Shown: positions 14,255 to 16,248 of the stretch, in pieces
Position numbering within the stretch: the stretch's first letter is position 1
Layout of the letters: every line of letters starts with the position of its first letter
Assembly (NCBI GenBank): GCA_964515055.1
Contig: CAZEUG010000034.1
Span: 1-16,248, forward strand
Direction of reading: 5' to 3'
Length of the DNA: 16,248 nt
From: QAMX01 sp964515055
GTDB lineage: Bacteria > Bacillota > Clostridia > Oscillospirales > QAMX01
The notes under the pieces: generated by a model
Told to the model about the DNA's origin: nothing
Seen by the model: the letters and a program-made list of their open reading frames with translations, nothing else
The model's database searches: none
Made by a program: the position numbers and the translations under genes

Positions 14255-16024
14255 ATGGAACGATGCATTGCAGAGAACAGAACGGCAAACTTTGTCATTG
14301 TCACAGCTGAGGGTGCGCCCGCACCGGAGCAGTACGCTGCCGACGAGCTGCGCTACTACCTGGAACGGATGACCGCCGCGCCGATCACGGTAACAACGGA
14401 CATTCCGTCCGACGGGCGAATGTTTGCCATTGGTCGTCAGGCATCGGAAGCACTTGGAATTTCCGATGATGCACTGGGCGAGGATGGATTTCTGATTCGG
14501 ACGGTGGGCGCAGCCATCGCCGTGACCGGCGGCAAGCGCGGCGTGATTTACGGCGTGTATGAGCTGCTGGAGCGGCTTGGTTGCCGGTTTTTCACGGCGA
14601 ACTGTGAGCAGGTGCCGACACGTCCGGTGCTGACGGTTCCGGATCTGGACATCCGACAGGTGCCGGTGCTGGAATACCGCGACCATAACTACTATGAACC
14701 GGTGACGCAGCCCCGCTTTGCCGTCAAGCTCCGTCTGAACGGCGCATCGTCCAACATTCCGGAAAAATGCGGCGGGCATCTGTCCTACGTCTGGTTCTGC
14801 CACACGTTTGCCAATCTGGTGCCGGAAGCGCTGTACGCGGAGAGCCATCCGGAATATTTTTCGCTCCGGGACGGCAAGCGCATCACGGATCCGCGCTTTG
14901 GTCAGCTGTGCCTGACCAACCCGGATGTGTTGAAAATCGCCATTGAAAACGTCCGGAAGGCGTTGAAAGCGCACCCGGAAGCCCGGATTATTTCCATTAC
15001 ACAGAATGACAACAGCGCAAGCTGCCAGTGTGACGCCTGCCGGGCATCAGACGAAGCGGCGCACAGCCCGGCAGGAACCATGCTGCGGTTTGTCAACGCC
15101 ATCGCCGAACAGTTGGAGCCGGAGTTCCCGGACATCCTCTTTGACACATTCGCCTACACCTATACACGGCCGGTTCCGACCGGAATTCGCCCACGGCACA
15201 ACGTCTGCGTGCGCCTCTGCTCGATTGAGGCGTGCTTTTCGCATCCGTTCGAAACGTGTGACGAGGAGCGCGACGTTCGGCGGCCGGACGGTTCGCGTTC
15301 CTCCTTCATCCGTGATCTGACAGACTGGGGTCTCTGCTGCGACCGCCTGTATATCTGGGACTACACGACCTGCTTCGCTCACTATCCGACACCTCACCCC
15401 AACTGGCGCTGTCTGCAGCCGAATATGCGCGCCTTTGTCCGAAACCATGTCCATGGCGTTTTTGAACAGGCCAACGGAGCCAGCCGCGGCGGAACCGATC
15501 TGAACGAGTTGCGCGCCTATGTGCTGGCCAAGCTGATGTGGGATGCAGAAACCGATGTTGACCGGCATATTCAGGAGTTCACCGATGCATTTTACGGGGC
15601 AGCAGCGCCGTATATCCGACAATACATGGATGTTTTGTGCGATACAGCCGAGCAGGAGAATCTCCATGTCGGGTTCAACGACAACCCGGATTCGCCGCTC
15701 TTTCGCAGTGAAATCCTCGACCGTCTGGATGCATTGCTGGAACAGGCAGAACAGGTGGTGGCCGGAGATCCGCTGCGGCTCTGGCGTGTCGGCAAGGTGC
15801 GACTTTCCGTGCGCTGGGTGCGCCTGAAGCGAAAGACGCAGCTGGAAAACGACTATGACCCGGAGGAAATCAATCAATTTTTCGCCGACTGGCAGGCATA
15901 TGGCCTGACCCGGATCGATGAGTGGGTTTCCCGTGAAACGACGCATAAAGCGCTGCTGCGCGGACTGTGGCGCGGAACCTCCTTCTACGAGCACTGGGCA
16001 GCTGAAGGCGCAGAACAGCTGTAG
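14255..16024 (+). CDS. DUF4838 domain protein, probable carbohydrate-active enzyme
   Basis: A 589-residue protein. Its N-terminal domain (about 10-113), ending in GVIYGVYELLERLGCRFF (96-113), resembles the non-catalytic N-terminal domain of GH67 and GH20 glycosidases. The following DUF4838 region (about 170-450) contains HTFANLVP (183-190), HPEYFSLRDGKR (198-209), QLCLTNPDV and the typical QNDNSASCQCDACRA (250-264). YIWDYTT and FEQANGASRGGTDLNELRAYV match its later part. Family members are thought to be glycoside-hydrolase-like; the substrate is not known. There is no signal peptide or membrane segment, so it should act in the cytoplasm, perhaps on imported oligosaccharides. AGAGGTGG lies just before the ATG. 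No transporter or sugar regulator gene lies nearby in the window. A solitary gene behind a repeat element. Confidence 0.82.
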   Translation: MERCIAENRTANFVIVTAEGAPAPEQYAADELRYYLERMTAAPITVTTDIPSDGRMFAIGRQASEALGISDDALGEDGFLIRTVGAAIAVTGGKRGVIYGVYELLERLGCRFFTANCEQVPTRPVLTVPDLDIRQVPVLEYRDHNYYEPVTQPRFAVKLRLNGASSNIPEKCGGHLSYVWFCHTFANLVPEALYAESHPEYFSLRDGKRITDPRFGQLCLTNPDVLKIAIENVRKALKAHPEARIISITQNDNSASCQCDACRASDEAAHSPAGTMLRFVNAIAEQLEPEFPDILFDTFAYTYTRPVPTGIRPRHNVCVRLCSIEACFSHPFETCDEERDVRRPDGSRSSFIRDLTDWGLCCDRLYIWDYTTCFAHYPTPHPNWRCLQPNMRAFVRNHVHGVFEQANGASRGGTDLNELRAYVLAKLMWDAETDVDRHIQEFTDAFYGAAAPYIRQYMDVLCDTAEQENLHVGFNDNPDSPLFRSEILDRLDALLEQAEQVVAGDPLRLWRVGKVRLSVRWVRLKRKTQLENDYDPEEINQFFADWQAYGLTRIDEWVSRETTHKALLRGLWRGTSFYEHWAAEGAEQL

Positions 16025-16248
16025 AAAGGCTCGCTTTTTCTGCGTGGCGGCGGGTACCGGTGCGCACTCAGACAAACGTGTTTCCGTGGAATCTCCTACA
16101 CCCTCCGCTGCCGCGCCGTAGGGATCGCCGTTTTTCTGTGTTCCGGCATTCACCCGCAGCTGCCGACTTTGTCCAAAAAACAAGCTCCCTCTGATGCTGG
16201 GTGGTCGTAAAACAGTAAAATTAAAAAATGGCGAAAACCAATGGTTTT
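16025..16248. other. Non-coding end of window
   Basis: The 224 bases after the DUF4838 stop hold no gene that I can support. GTAGGGATCGCCGTTTTT near 16120 has a T-run but no convincing stem. The last 15 bases form AAAACC-AAT-GGTTTT (16234-16248), a perfect 6-bp inverted repeat that may continue beyond the edge. Confidence 0.6.

Overview
The window looks like a chromosomal segment from a GC-rich (high fifties percent by eye) anaerobic Firmicute of class Clostridia, most likely an Oscillospirales/Ruminococcaceae-type gut bacterium. The reasons are the protein sequences themselves (recA, cysS, argG and the DUF5685/J-protein pair read as clostridial), strong AGGAGG-type ribosome binding sites, sigma-A promoters with 17-base spacers, and an intergenic repeat of the kind scattered through such genomes. 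Almost everything is housekeeping. No phage, transposase, CRISPR array or plasmid gene is visible.

Left part, minus strand (1-5372): a tight operon recA-recX-rimO-pgsA-cysS, with gaps of 12, 22, 18 and 20 bases. cysS is cut by the left edge. The operon has a clear promoter in front of recA with a candidate LexA operator at the predicted transcription start. It joins DNA repair (recA, recX), ribosomal protein modification (rimO), phospholipid synthesis (pgsA) and tRNA charging (cysS). Upstream lies a YitT-family membrane protein gene.

Middle (5442-8274): a tRNA-Arg(CCU) gene on the plus strand with its own promoter, leader hairpin and terminator, followed by tadA, the tRNA adenosine deaminase. 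tadA converges on and overlaps the end of a three-gene minus-strand operon of unknown function: a DUF5685 protein, a J-domain protein with a cysteine-string tail, and a small polytopic membrane protein. This operon is the most promising undescribed system here. The DUF5685 protein carries two aspartate-rich motifs and a DxxxDxxxGR arrangement that closely resemble the squalene/phytoene synthase family, and the J protein ends in eight cysteines within 21 residues.

Right part, plus strand (8455-16024): argG-argH, the last two steps of arginine synthesis, overlap by 4 bases and sit between a promoter with dyad symmetries and a strong terminator. Then come a DEAD-box RNA helicase and yebC, each with its own promoter, a terminator, and an ElaA-like acetyltransferase. 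A 365-base non-coding stretch follows, holding a REP-like double-hairpin repeat. The last gene encodes a cytoplasmic DUF4838 protein, a probable carbohydrate-active enzyme. The final 224 bases hold no recognisable gene.
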